DNA of 64,000 nucleotides from CAJXSD01 sp964633145. GTDB taxonomy: Bacteria > Pseudomonadota > Alphaproteobacteria > Rhodobacterales > Rhodobacteraceae. The stretch is taken from assembly GCA_964633145.1 (NCBI GenBank), contig CAZWFE010000005.1, forward strand, positions 10,150 through 74,149, written 5' to 3'. Below the pieces are notes generated by a model, which saw only the letters and a program-made list of their open reading frames with translations, made no database searches and was not told the origin of the DNA. A program made the translations under genes and the position numbers. Numbering within the stretch: position 1 is the stretch's first letter; each line of letters begins with the position of its first letter. Of the stretch, positions 27,157 to 35,597 are shown piece after piece.

Positions 27157-27972
27157 GTGTTACGCGTTATATCAGTGGTAATTGCAGTGATTTTTGGGGG
27201 CTCGGCTGGGGCACAAACGTCAAATCTGCGCAGTCTTGAAACATTGCAAATCGGACGAGAGTGGGTTTCTGTTGGGCGACTTATACTGAATTATGGGGTT
27301 GGGTTTTGCACTGCAACCCTCATTTCAAATGACTTAATTTTAACTGCGGCGCATTGCTTGTATGATCCTGATACTGGACGAAAATACGAACTGGAAGGGT
27401 TTGAATTTCAGGCCGGTTGGCGAAATGGGCGCGCTGAATCCTATAGACGCATTCGCGCAGCTGCGGCGCATCCGAAATATCTGTTGGCGAATAAATCCGA
27501 TGTGAACCGTCTGAAATACGACGTGGCATTGTTGCGTCTGGATACGCCAATTCGAAAATCAAACATTCCGCCTGTTGCGATGTCTGAATTGCCAAAGCCG
27601 GGCGATTCTGTTGGGGTGGTGTCATATGCGCGCGGACGCGTGAATGCCCCCAGTATCCAAGACACCTGCGTGGTGCAATCTGAATATTCTGGTGTTTTAG
27701 TTATGACCTGTTCCGTTGACTATGGCGCATCTGGATCACCGGTTTTGGTCAGTTCAAATGGGCAGCCCCAGATAACGGGGGTTGTGTCTGCTATGGCGGA
27801 AATGAATGGCAGGCTGGTGTCGCTCGGTACGTCTTTGCGTTCGACTGTTCCAGATATATTACCGTTGATGGCCCCAAAGACCGAGTTTTCCTCGGTCAAT
27901 CAGCGGCGCGACACTGGTGCGAAATTCGGCAGCGTGGCGAAACGTAAAGCGGCGCCTCTTGAAACGGAATGA
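27157..27972 (+). CDS. Secreted trypsin-like serine protease
   Basis: Chymotrypsin-fold protease with a Sec signal peptide (cleavage after about SAGA). The triad is complete: His66 in LTAAHC, Asp122 in YDVALLRL and Ser192 in GASGSP. It has no PDZ domain, so it is not a DegP. The C-terminal 30 residues are polar and likely disordered. Two GTG starts are possible; GGAGGGG suits 27157 (about 8 nt) better than 27151. Its last codons contain the -35 box of the hsp20 promoter. Confidence 0.8.
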   Translation: MLRVISVVIAVIFGGSAGAQTSNLRSLETLQIGREWVSVGRLILNYGVGFCTATLISNDLILTAAHCLYDPDTGRKYELEGFEFQAGWRNGRAESYRRIRAAAAHPKYLLANKSDVNRLKYDVALLRLDTPIRKSNIPPVAMSELPKPGDSVGVVSYARGRVNAPSIQDTCVVQSEYSGVLVMTCSVDYGASGSPVLVSSNGQPQITGVVSAMAEMNGRLVSLGTSLRSTVPDILPLMAPKTEFSSVNQRRDTGAKFGSVAKRKAAPLETE

Positions 27973-27984
27973 TCTGATCCCTAG
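27958..27984 (+). promoter_or_regulatory. Sigma32 (RpoH)-like promoter of hsp20
   Basis: CTTGAAA (27958-27964), a perfect RpoH -35 box, is followed after 14 nt by CCCTAG (27979-27984), close to the CCCCAT -10. The predicted start near 27990 leaves a 5' leader of about 90 nt containing the thermometer-like hairpins. The -35 lies inside the last codons of the protease gene. Confidence 0.6.
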
Positions 27985-27993
27985 CTAACAGGT

Positions 27994-28080
27994 ATGGGTG
28001 CCGCCGGGCGGGCCCATGTTATTGAAATCGCTTGCGCCAAGATGGGCAGGCCCCTGTTATCGCTTTGAAAGGATGACGAC
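27994..28080 (+). promoter_or_regulatory. ROSE-like RNA thermometer in the hsp20 leader
   Basis: Three consecutive hairpins. The first pairs ATGGG (27994-27998) with CCCAT (28013-28017) plus inner CCGC/GCGG. The second spans 28031-28050. The third is the decisive one: GTTATCGCT (28056-28064) pairs with AGGATGAC (28070-28077) around the loop UUGAA. It carries the ROSE signature U-Y-G-C-U (28060-28064) opposite the ribosome site AGGA, with the typical G-G opposition (28062/28071) and bulged C (28063). Melting on heating would free the ribosome site 7 nt before the AUG. Seen by manual pairing only. Confidence 0.65.
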
Positions 28081-28542
28081 ATGAGACATTTTGATTTTAC
28101 ACCCCTATACCGCGCCTCTGTTGGTTTTGATCAGATTGCGGATATGATGGATCGGGTTCTTTCCAATGATCCTGCGACCCAAAATTCCTATCCCCCCTAT
28201 AACATCGAAAAAACGGCGGATGACGCCTATCGTATTTCGGTCGCTGTTGCGGGGTTTTCTGATCAGGACCTAACGGTTGAGGTGCGCGAAAACGCATTGA
28301 TCGTCGCGGGTCAAAAACCCAAAGAGGATCAGGAAAAATCCTATCTGCATCGTGGCATCGCGACGCGTGCCTTTGAACGGAAATTCCAATTGGCAGATCA
28401 CGTACGTGTCACAGGCGCCAGCCATATCGACGGTATGTTGCACATCGATCTGGTGCGCGAACTGCCAGAATCGGTCAAACCACGCCGCATTGATATTGCC
28501 ACGCCAAACACACGTGTGTTGGCAGCTGATACGGTAAACTAA
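28081..28542 (+). CDS. hsp20: Small heat shock protein Hsp20 (IbpA-like)
   Basis: ATP-independent holdase chaperone (153 aa). The alpha-crystallin domain (about 38-135) starts PPYNIEKTADDAYRISVAVAGF and carries the conserved AFERKFQLADHV. The C-terminus is PRRIDI, near the I-x-I region that docks oligomers. It has its own RpoH-like promoter and a thermometer-like leader, so dual transcriptional and translational heat control is likely. It converges on the DUF2233 gene. Confidence 0.92.
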   Translation: MRHFDFTPLYRASVGFDQIADMMDRVLSNDPATQNSYPPYNIEKTADDAYRISVAVAGFSDQDLTVEVRENALIVAGQKPKEDQEKSYLHRGIATRAFERKFQLADHVRVTGASHIDGMLHIDLVRELPESVKPRRIDIATPNTRVLAADTVN

Positions 28543-28552
28543 TCCATATTGC

Positions 28553-28576
28553 GGTGGTCAGCGTTTGTTGACCACC
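28553..28576. terminator. Hairpin at the convergent ends of hsp20 and the DUF2233 gene
   Basis: GGTGGTCA (28553-28560) and TGACCACC (28569-28576) form an 8-bp stem around an 8-nt loop. It includes the stop region of the minus-strand gene. No U-tract is present on either side. Confidence 0.4.
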
Positions 28577-29283
28577 ACGCCCACCATGGGACCAACGGAT
28601 CGTCCCAGATCATGTCGGAATGGATCTGCGACATATAAACGTGACACATTCCCATCAAAATATAACGCCATATCGGTGCCCAAATGGTCCCGGAAAAATG
28701 TGGCAAAGTCATAGAAATTAACGGTTTGATTTGAAATCACAAAATAGGCCCGGTTGTCCGACACCCCGACACCGTTTCGGATATAGCGTGACGTACTGTT
28801 TGGAATGAAACGGGGATGCAGTTTTCCATCAATGACCAGCATTGGCCCAGACTGCGTTGCAAATTGGCACGCTGGTGACTTGGACTGAAATTGCAGCGTT
28901 TCAATAATGTTCCATTTATTTTCTGCAACGCAAAACACCCCATTGGGCAGCATCCCGAAATTACCGGGGCCTGCAGATGTTATGACGGATTGATGGGTTT
29001 CGCCATTTTCTGTGTAATGCCCCACAGGCGATAAATCGCGGTGATACATCCCCGCATTCATGCCAAACGCAAGCGTTTGCCCCCGATCATCCAAATCAGA
29101 CAGCAGGTCGAAAAACTGGCCATAGGGTTGGCCCTGATCATCCAGATAAAACAGACGCAGATCATCGCGGCCCTGTTCGGCCTGACAAACCGTATAAGAC
29201 GTGTCGCGATAGGTTATATCACGACACTCTGCGCCCAGAACAGGCGTGGTAAACAAAATCAACAATGCCCAAAGGCGGATCAT
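28558..29283 (-). CDS. Phosphodiester glycosidase family protein (DUF2233)
   Basis: Secreted protein of 241 residues with a Sec signal peptide (cleavage near LGA-E). The DUF2233/NAGPA-like core shows FGMNAGMYHRD, the Gly/Asn-rich block around GMLPNGVF, SGPMLVI and the conserved RNGVGV. Relatives include the enzyme that uncovers mannose-6-phosphate; in bacteria they are thought to act on cell-wall or polysaccharide phosphodiesters. The start codon overlaps the rbfA stop by 1 nt, so it is translated from the rbfA transcript. Confidence 0.8.
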   Translation of the reverse strand: MIRLWALLILFTTPVLGAECRDITYRDTSYTVCQAEQGRDDLRLFYLDDQGQPYGQFFDLLSDLDDRGQTLAFGMNAGMYHRDLSPVGHYTENGETHQSVITSAGPGNFGMLPNGVFCVAENKWNIIETLQFQSKSPACQFATQSGPMLVIDGKLHPRFIPNSTSRYIRNGVGVSDNRAYFVISNQTVNFYDFATFFRDHLGTDMALYFDGNVSRLYVADPFRHDLGRSVGPMVGVVVNKR

Positions 29284-29681
29284 TATTCTGTGTCTAGGTC
29301 GCGTTGCACGGTATCTTGGGCAAACAGGCGACGCGTTTCATCCATGCGATCGAATGTTTCATCCAGTCGGAACCGCAAATCGGGCGTAAATTTCAACGCC
29401 AGTGTTTTGCCGATTTGATGACGCAGTTCCGCTTTGTTGCGGGCCAGCAATGTTGTGACATCGCCGCTGCCCTTGCCGCCCAAGGGGCAGACATAGGCCG
29501 TTGCGATTTTTAAGTCGGGCGATACCGTTACTTCGCCCACGGTGATCGACATCCGTGCCAAATCAGGATCATGGATATCACCGCGTGTCAAAATATCAGA
29601 CAAAGACCGGCGGACAAGTTCGCCGACCCTAAGTTGTCGCTGAGAGGGCCCAGGCCCGTCATGAAATTTGTTTTTTGCCAT
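29283..29681 (-). CDS. rbfA: Ribosome-binding factor A
   Basis: KH-fold 30S maturation factor (132 aa) needed for 16S rRNA processing and cold growth. The opening SQRQLRVGELVRRSLSDIL and the strand MSITVGEVTVSPDLKIATAYV are diagnostic. It is divergent from dapB over 86 bp. Confidence 0.93.
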   Translation of the reverse strand: MAKNKFHDGPGPSQRQLRVGELVRRSLSDILTRGDIHDPDLARMSITVGEVTVSPDLKIATAYVCPLGGKGSGDVTTLLARNKAELRHQIGKTLALKFTPDLRFRLDETFDRMDETRRLFAQDTVQRDLDTE

Positions 29682-29767
29682 AAATTCTCTCTACGCTGTT
29701 CTTTGCCCTTTGCCAAGATGTCCCAGCTTGGTTAAGAACATAACCAACAAGAAATAGGAGTAAGACA

Positions 29768-30577
29768 ATGGCACATTCCCCTAAAATCGCGATTTTGGGT
29801 GCCTCGGGTCGAATGGGGCAGATGCTGATCCAAACGATACGCAGCAGCGATGCGGCAACCTTGGTGGCGGTGGCTGATCGCGTGGGATCAGATTGGGTCG
29901 GGCGCGATTTGGGGGCCTGTCTGGGGGCAGCTGATATGGGATTGGTCGTCTCAGATGACGCCAAGGCCACGATAGCGGCGGCGGATGCGGTGATTGATTT
30001 TACCTCACCTGCGGCAACGGTTGTGCACGCGGACCTAGCCGCGCAATCGGGAACAGCGCATATCATTGGCACAACCGGCATGACCGACGCGGAATTGGCA
30101 GCGATTGCAGGGTCGGCCCAGCAAACGGCGATTGTGCGTGCGGGCAATATGTCCTTGGGTGTGAATTTGTTGACACTGCTGACCCGCAAGGTGGCCGCCG
30201 CCCTAGACGAAGATTTCGATATCGAAGTGATCGAATATCACCACAATCAGAAAGTGGACGCGCCCTCGGGCACGGCACTGATGTTCGCTGATGCCGCAGC
30301 AGACGGGCGTGGCGTATCCTTGGCAGATGTGCGCGACAGTGGTCGTGATGGGATAACAGGGGCGCGCAAGCGCGGCGATATTGGTTTGGTGGCTGTGCGT
30401 GGTGGCGATATTGTGGGCGAACATGATGTCATGTTTGCCGCAGCTGGCGAACGCGTGATTTTGCGTCATGTGGCCACGGACCGTGCGATTTTTGCCCGTG
30501 GCGCGGTTAAGGCGGCGTTATGGGCCATCGGCAAGCCCGCAGGTGAATATTCCATGCTGGATGTGTTAGGGCTATAG
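29768..30577 (+). CDS. dapB: 4-hydroxy-tetrahydrodipicolinate reductase
   Basis: NAD(P)H-dependent enzyme (269 aa) of the lysine/diaminopimelate pathway. The Rossmann motif GASGRMGQ is at the N-terminus. The catalytic and substrate region EYHHNQKVDAPSGTAL contains the His-His pair and Lys. AGGAG precedes the ATG at 29768. Its stop codon is embedded in a perfect hairpin (30571-30590). Confidence 0.95.
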   Translation: MAHSPKIAILGASGRMGQMLIQTIRSSDAATLVAVADRVGSDWVGRDLGACLGAADMGLVVSDDAKATIAAADAVIDFTSPAATVVHADLAAQSGTAHIIGTTGMTDAELAAIAGSAQQTAIVRAGNMSLGVNLLTLLTRKVAAALDEDFDIEVIEYHHNQKVDAPSGTALMFADAAADGRGVSLADVRDSGRDGITGARKRGDIGLVAVRGGDIVGEHDVMFAAAGERVILRHVATDRAIFARGAVKAALWAIGKPAGEYSMLDVLGL

Positions 30578-30590
30578 CGGGGGCTATAGC
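30571..30590 (+). repeat. Tandem self-complementary octamers at the dapB stop
   Basis: GCTATAGC occurs at 30571-30578 and 30583-30590 around GGGG. Each copy is itself palindromic and the two pair as an 8-bp stem. The dapB stop TAG lies inside the first copy. No U-tract follows. Confidence 0.5.
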
Positions 30591-30660
30591 TGGCGCCCAA
30601 AATTGATCCATTTTGTGATCCAGTGCGTATCTATCGTATAGGGAAAACAAGGTGTTCAAT

Positions 30661-31011
30661 ATGGGCAAAGGTGTTTGGATCATTTTGTGTATGTGCATGG
30701 CAGGATCTGTCAGTGCCGAAACACAGCGAATTACGGACAAAAACACATTTTTGAATATTGTCGGTGACAAAACCCTGGCGCGGCCATTCGTGTCATTGCA
30801 GGTGTTACCAGATGGTAAAATCAATGGCAAAGGCGCAGGGCGCACTGTCACGGGCGATTGGTCATGGAATGATGGATATTTCTGTCGCACGATGTTTTGG
30901 GGATCGCGGGAATTATCCTATAACTGTCAGGCCGTTGACAAGGTGGGTGAAAAACTGCGTTTTACCGCTGACCAAGGCGCAGGCATGGCCGCCGATTTTT
31001 CACTGCGCTAG
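30661..31011 (+). CDS. Hypothetical secreted protein
   Basis: Protein of 116 residues with a clear Sec signal peptide (cleavage after VSA). The mature part is about 95 residues with two cysteines (FCRTMFW and YNCQA) that could form a disulfide, and several Trp/Gly in a beta-rich pattern. No family is recognised with confidence. AAGGTG precedes the ATG at 30661; an upstream GTG at 30652 is less suitable. It follows dapB and overlaps the end of rnhA tail-to-tail by 4 nt. Confidence 0.65.
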   Translation: MGKGVWIILCMCMAGSVSAETQRITDKNTFLNIVGDKTLARPFVSLQVLPDGKINGKGAGRTVTGDWSWNDGYFCRTMFWGSRELSYNCQAVDKVGEKLRFTADQGAGMAADFSLR

Positions 31012-31466
31012 CCTGATTTTTTGAACGGGGCCATGCCTTGGCGGGCCAATTCGTCGGCCTGTTCGTTTTCGGGATGGCCTGCATGTCCTTTGACCCATTG
31101 CCATGTCACCGTGTGGCGTTCTTGGGCTGAATCCAGACGCTGCCACAGTTCAATATTTTTCACAGGCTTTTTGTTGGATGTTTTCCATCCATTGCGTTTC
31201 CACCCGTAAATCCAACCTGTGACCCCGTTTTTGACATAGGCGCTGTCGGTTACGATGGTGATTGTGCTGGGCCGTTCGAGGGTTTCTAGGGCCGTGATGG
31301 CGGCCAGCAATTCCATGCGGTTGTTCGTGGTGTCCGCTTCGCCGCCACATAATTTTCGTTCTTTGATGACTTGGTCGGCTTGCTTGGCTTGTAACAACAC
31401 GCCCCATCCACCAGGGCCGGGATTGCCCGAACAGGCCCCATCTGTATATGCGAATAAGTCTGGCAT
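31008..31466 (-). CDS. rnhA: Ribonuclease HI
   Basis: RNase H1 (152 aa) that degrades the RNA of RNA-DNA hybrids. The catalytic set is complete: Asp9 (YTDGACSGNPGPGGWG), Glu52 (NRMELLA), Asp74 (TDSAYV), Asp138 (EQADELAR), with the product-release His128 in KGHAGH. It follows the DUF3429 gene by 1 nt in the ispH operon. Confidence 0.95.
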   Translation of the reverse strand: MPDLFAYTDGACSGNPGPGGWGVLLQAKQADQVIKERKLCGGEADTTNNRMELLAAITALETLERPSTITIVTDSAYVKNGVTGWIYGWKRNGWKTSNKKPVKNIELWQRLDSAQERHTVTWQWVKGHAGHPENEQADELARQGMAPFKKSG

Positions 31467-31467
31467 A

Positions 31468-31917
31468 TTACAAAACCACAGGGATCAGGCAGGCAACGAC
31501 GCCGCTGGTCAGCAATATGCGCAGTTTCATCCACCACCGCGGTGTCAGACCGGCCCTAAAGAAATAAAAATCCAAGATCAACAATCCCAAAAATCCGGTG
31601 ATCAGGTTTAGCCCCGTGCTGACCGGACCGCCGCCCGTCATAAAAAACGCCCACAGCGCGGGGATCACAGACAGGGCATAGCCCGCTGCTGCCGCCGCCC
31701 CGGTTGTTTTGGTGGCAAATCCCCACAATACGCCAGACATAAATGATAATATCACCGTGCCGTAAAATAACTGCACATAGGGCCCAACAAATCGTGGCCC
31801 AAGCATGGACGCGGTTAGTTCGGCCATGCCATCATGATACAGCGTCACAACGCCCCAGACAAAGGGGATTAGCCCCGCAAGGCCCAAGATTAATGCAGAT
31901 CGGGGAATGGATGTCAT
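31468..31917 (-). CDS. DUF3429 membrane protein
   Basis: Membrane protein of 149 residues with about four or five helices. The segment GPRFVGPYVQLFYGTVILSF is the most conserved part of DUF3429, whose function is unknown. It overlaps ispH by 4 nt and is followed at once by rnhA, so it belongs to a three-gene operon. Confidence 0.8.
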   Translation of the reverse strand: MTSIPRSALILGLAGLIPFVWGVVTLYHDGMAELTASMLGPRFVGPYVQLFYGTVILSFMSGVLWGFATKTTGAAAAAGYALSVIPALWAFFMTGGGPVSTGLNLITGFLGLLILDFYFFRAGLTPRWWMKLRILLTSGVVACLIPVVL

Positions 31918-32864
31918 GATACCTCTCGCAGGACGCGCGGCACCTTGAAGTTCACATTTTCTTGGGCGGTTTCTATCTGTTGCACGGTCACATCATATTT
32001 GTCGCGAAATGCGTCGATGACTTCGTTTACCAAAACCTCAGGTGCGGATGCGCCTGCCGTAATGCCGATCGAGCGGATACCATACAGGGCCCGCCAATCC
32101 AATTCGTCGGCGCGTTGAACCAATTGTGAATACTGGCAGCCTGCTTTGGCGGCCACTTCGACCAGACGTTTGGAATTGGATGAATTGGGCGCGCCCACAA
32201 CCAACAGGGCATCGACCTTGGGTGCTACCTCTTTTACGGCCAATTGCCGGTTGGTGGTGGCGTAGCAGATGTCCTCTTTGTGGGGGCCGACAATGGCGGG
32301 AAACCGCTGCTGCAATGCGGCAACCGTTTCGGCGGTGTCGTCGATGGACAGGGTTGTTTGCGTGACAAAGGCCAGTTTGGCAGGATCGCGCACATCAATG
32401 CGGGCAACATCGGCGGCGTCTTCGACCAAGATCACCTCGCCTTGGGGCAGTTGGCCCATTGTGCCGATGGTTTCTGGGTGGCCTTTGTGTCCGATCATGA
32501 TGATCTGCAAACCGTTGTCATGGTGGCGTTCGGCCTCGATGTGCACTTTGCTGACCAGGGGGCAGGTGGCATCGACATAAACCATATTCTTGGCCTGTGC
32601 CTCGGCCGGAACCGATTTGGGTACACCATGTGCGGAAAAAATCACGGGTCGATCATCGGGGCATTCCGACAATTCCTCGACAAAAATGGCCCCTTTGTCG
32701 CGCAAACCATCAACCACAAATTTATTGTGAACGATTTCGTGGCGCACATAAACGGGTGGCCCCCATTTTTCCAACGCTAATTCTACAATTTTGATGGCGC
32801 GGTCGACACCGGCACAAAAACCACGCGGCGCAGCCAAATAAATATCAAGGGCAGGTTTGGTCAT
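31914..32864 (-). CDS. ispH: 4-hydroxy-3-methylbut-2-enyl diphosphate reductase
   Basis: Last enzyme of the MEP isoprenoid pathway (316 aa); reduces HMBPP to IPP and DMAPP with an iron-sulfur cluster. The three ligating cysteines occur as PRGFCAGV (Cys17), VDATCPLV and DICYATTNRQ. FSAHGVP and the catalytic-Glu context are typical. The start is the ATG at 32864 after AGGATAATAAG. First gene of ispH-DUF3429-rnhA. Confidence 0.95.
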   Translation of the reverse strand: MTKPALDIYLAAPRGFCAGVDRAIKIVELALEKWGPPVYVRHEIVHNKFVVDGLRDKGAIFVEELSECPDDRPVIFSAHGVPKSVPAEAQAKNMVYVDATCPLVSKVHIEAERHHDNGLQIIMIGHKGHPETIGTMGQLPQGEVILVEDAADVARIDVRDPAKLAFVTQTTLSIDDTAETVAALQQRFPAIVGPHKEDICYATTNRQLAVKEVAPKVDALLVVGAPNSSNSKRLVEVAAKAGCQYSQLVQRADELDWRALYGIRSIGITAGASAPEVLVNEVIDAFRDKYDVTVQQIETAQENVNFKVPRVLREVS

Positions 32865-33025
32865 CTTATTATCCTGTTTGTCAGCGCAGTTTTAATTCAG
32901 CATGGCACAGGGGTAAACCGATTCATAGAAAATAAAAAATATCAATTTCTCTTTTGTCCAAGGAAGAAAGTGGATATTGTCGTGTTAACTATATATGGCA
33001 ATCATACTTTATTTGGTGTTTTGTT

Positions 33026-35161
33026 TTGGACCGTCAGACTGAATCATATTCTGCGGCGCTGCGTGGCGTCGAAGAGATCGCGCACCAACGGCGTGTGCAA
33101 ACGGTGTCGTCGACGTCGTGGTTTGTCATATTTTTGGGCCTGCTGTGGTGCGGGCTGGGCATTACGCTGGGATCATGGGGCATGGTTCTGGCCGCGTTGG
33201 TATCAGTATTGGGGTCGGTTCAGGCGCTGTTTTTGGTAAACACCCGTTTTGATGTATTGGCGCGGTTTTTATGGATATTATCGGCGCAAATTTCGGTGAT
33301 GATTGGGTGTTTTATCATTGACGAAGCTGGGCGCGTTGATTTCCTGTTTGCGGGCATGATTGGTGCGCCATTCCTGGTATTTTCGATTAATTTTGAACGC
33401 AAATTTTTGGCATTTTTCGTGCTAAGTAATCTGGTGTATTGGATCATCCAATGGTCCCTTGGCTCCGATTATTTTGGGACCGTTGTCATCGGCCCTGCCG
33501 AGGCCGAGGCCTATGTGTTAGTGCCTGTGTCGATTACAACCTTGACCGTGATCATGGTGCAATTGGGATATTTTGGCATGATTGCCAATGATTACGCCAT
33601 TCGGGTGTATCGCGCGTCCCTAGATGCCAGTTCCGCGCTGCAGGCCAAGTCGCGGTTTTTGGCCAATATGAGCCATGAAATTCGCACACCTATGAACGGT
33701 GTTGTGGGCATGATTGATATCATGGACAACAGTGATCTGACCAAGGAACAAAAACGCATGTTAAAAACAATGCGCGAAAGTTCATATTCATTGTTGCGTA
33801 TCATCGATGATATTTTAGACACGTCAAAGATTGAAGCAGGCCAGTTGACACTGACCGAGCGGCCGACCGAAATGGTATCCTTGCTGGAAAGCGTGGTCGA
33901 AAGTATGGTCCCCTTTGCTGATAATCGCCGCGTTTTGTTATCATTCCGATTTGATCCAAATTTGCCGCAATGGATCAATTGTGACAGTGGGCGGTTGCGA
34001 CAAATCCTGTTGAATTTGGTGTCGAATGGTATCAAATTTTCCTCACCTGACGACCCGCGTGCACGCGGGAGCGTTTTGATCGAGGTGAAAAAACAGCCCC
34101 ATGATCGTTTTCAAATTATCGTGACCGATAATGGTATTGGGATTGCGCCCGACCAACAGGCGGGCATATTTCAACCGTTCATGCAAACCGCGGGACAGGA
34201 ACAGGCGCGTTTTGGTGGAACCGGATTGGGTCTGACAATCGTACGCCAATTGGTCGAAAGCATGCGGGGCGAAATTTCGCTGGACTCTGACATTGGCAAG
34301 GGCGCAAAATTCACCATCGATTTGCCATTGAATGAACCCAAAGGAATGACAAATGCGCCCGATCTGACAGGGCTGACTGTCTATGCGTTCGTTATGCGTC
34401 CACGTACGGCTGAAACCTTGGAACACTATGTTTCCCATACTGGCGCGAAATATATGCCCATTTCGGAAAACACGGAATTAAAGGCATTGCTGCCCGACGC
34501 GCCCGACAACAGTATTTTGTTAATCGGATTGGCCGGCGAAAATTCATCTGTGATGAAAGAGTTTGCGCGCCAAATATACGAAGATTTCCCCGATCAGCGC
34601 ATGATCACCTTTAGCGCGCATCGGACCGATTTAAGTACTGAGCAATCTGATAATCATCGCGTTGTGCAGTGGAAGCCGTTGTTGCCCACTGAATTTTGGC
34701 GCACCTTGTCGGATTTGGGCGGATTTGGTGATAAACTGTCTGATGGTCATACTGCTGATACGGTCGAGCCGGTGCCGATGGATCAGGTCAAATCCACCCG
34801 AATTTTGGTGGCAGAAGACAACGAAATCAATAAAATCGTAATCGAAAAACAATTGCGTCATTTAGGGTATGACCCGGTCATCACTGACGATGGCATCGAG
34901 GCATTTACGCATTGGTCGACAGGTGAATTTGATATCGTGTTATGCGACTGTCATATGCCGCGATTGGACGGGTTTGGACTGGCCGAAAAAATCCGCGAAT
35001 TTGAGGTGAAAAACCGATCCAAGCGCACCCCAATTATTGCCATCACGGCCAATGCCCAAATTGGCGAAGCAGAACGCTGCTATGCGTCAGGAATGGATGA
35101 TTACCTATCCAAGCCTGTCAAGATCAAGGATTTGAAAGACACGCTTGAACGTTGGCAATAA
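33026..35161 (+). CDS. Membrane hybrid sensor histidine kinase
   Basis: Six or so N-terminal membrane helices (to about residue 190) lead into HisKA with the phospho-acceptor His in NMSHEIRTPMNG. HATPase_c follows with the N-box LLNLVSNGIKFS, then a degenerate receiver-like spacer and a C-terminal receiver with phospho-Asp in VLCDCHMPRLDGF and Lys in LSKP. The start is uncertain: a TTG at 33026 with weak GGTG is preferred; the frame is open to 32954, but those residues are Cys/Trp-rich and look non-coding. It has no PAS domain and no adjacent response regulator, so its output partner lies elsewhere. Confidence 0.82.
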   Translation: MDRQTESYSAALRGVEEIAHQRRVQTVSSTSWFVIFLGLLWCGLGITLGSWGMVLAALVSVLGSVQALFLVNTRFDVLARFLWILSAQISVMIGCFIIDEAGRVDFLFAGMIGAPFLVFSINFERKFLAFFVLSNLVYWIIQWSLGSDYFGTVVIGPAEAEAYVLVPVSITTLTVIMVQLGYFGMIANDYAIRVYRASLDASSALQAKSRFLANMSHEIRTPMNGVVGMIDIMDNSDLTKEQKRMLKTMRESSYSLLRIIDDILDTSKIEAGQLTLTERPTEMVSLLESVVESMVPFADNRRVLLSFRFDPNLPQWINCDSGRLRQILLNLVSNGIKFSSPDDPRARGSVLIEVKKQPHDRFQIIVTDNGIGIAPDQQAGIFQPFMQTAGQEQARFGGTGLGLTIVRQLVESMRGEISLDSDIGKGAKFTIDLPLNEPKGMTNAPDLTGLTVYAFVMRPRTAETLEHYVSHTGAKYMPISENTELKALLPDAPDNSILLIGLAGENSSVMKEFARQIYEDFPDQRMITFSAHRTDLSTEQSDNHRVVQWKPLLPTEFWRTLSDLGGFGDKLSDGHTADTVEPVPMDQVKSTRILVAEDNEINKIVIEKQLRHLGYDPVITDDGIEAFTHWSTGEFDIVLCDCHMPRLDGFGLAEKIREFEVKNRSKRTPIIAITANAQIGEAERCYASGMDDYLSKPVKIKDLKDTLERWQ

Positions 35162-35208
35162 AGCGGATTACTGTGCTTGTATCGCGGTGATCGGTGTCAG
35201 GATTGAAA

Positions 35209-35592
35209 ATGCGTAAAATAAAATCAGCCTTTGTCGGCGTTGATCAGGGATCAGTGCATTTGTTTTCTGACTATGACACAGGTGGTCCAATGTGGTCGCA
35301 CACCGGCGAACGCGAGGTCGCAAAACGCATCATGTTCAGCGAACCCTTTGCGCGGCCACCGGCGGTCACGCTTCAGATTGCAATGCTGGATTCCCATTCC
35401 GATCATTTTCTGCGCATGTCTTACGATGCGACAGATGTGACCTGCGCGGGCTTTACGCTGGTGTTCAAAACGTGGTCAGACACACGTTTGGCGCAGGTGA
35501 AAATGTCATGGCAGGCGATTGGTGAACTGCCCCAAGATGATGACTGGCTGGCGTTCAGTCAGGACCCAGATCACTGGGCCCTGACGGATTAA
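35209..35592 (+). CDS. H-type lectin domain protein
   Basis: Single-domain protein (127 aa) of the H-lectin type, named after the GalNAc-binding Helix pomatia agglutinin. The family pattern is visible: Trp and Gly near residue 30 (MWSHTGEREV), FSEPFARPPAVTLQIAMLD, and the closing GFTLVFKTWSDTRLAQVKMSWQA. There is no signal peptide, so export would need another route. AGGA precedes the ATG at 35209. It follows the hybrid kinase by 47 nt and may be co-transcribed. Ligand unknown. Confidence 0.78.
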   Translation: MRKIKSAFVGVDQGSVHLFSDYDTGGPMWSHTGEREVAKRIMFSEPFARPPAVTLQIAMLDSHSDHFLRMSYDATDVTCAGFTLVFKTWSDTRLAQVKMSWQAIGELPQDDDWLAFSQDPDHWALTD

Positions 35593-35597
35593 TCGCG

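Noticed and set aside
28031..28056. Second RpoH-like promoter (CTTGCG-N14-CCCCTG) close to hsp20
   Set aside because: Transcription from it would start inside the ribosome-site hairpin, and the bases are better explained as the second leader hairpin. The upstream CTTGAAA promoter matches better.
32970..33239. Open frame with a good ribosome site ahead of the hybrid kinase
   Set aside because: Its translation becomes Arg/Cys-rich and overlaps the membrane region of the kinase in another frame; not a credible protein.
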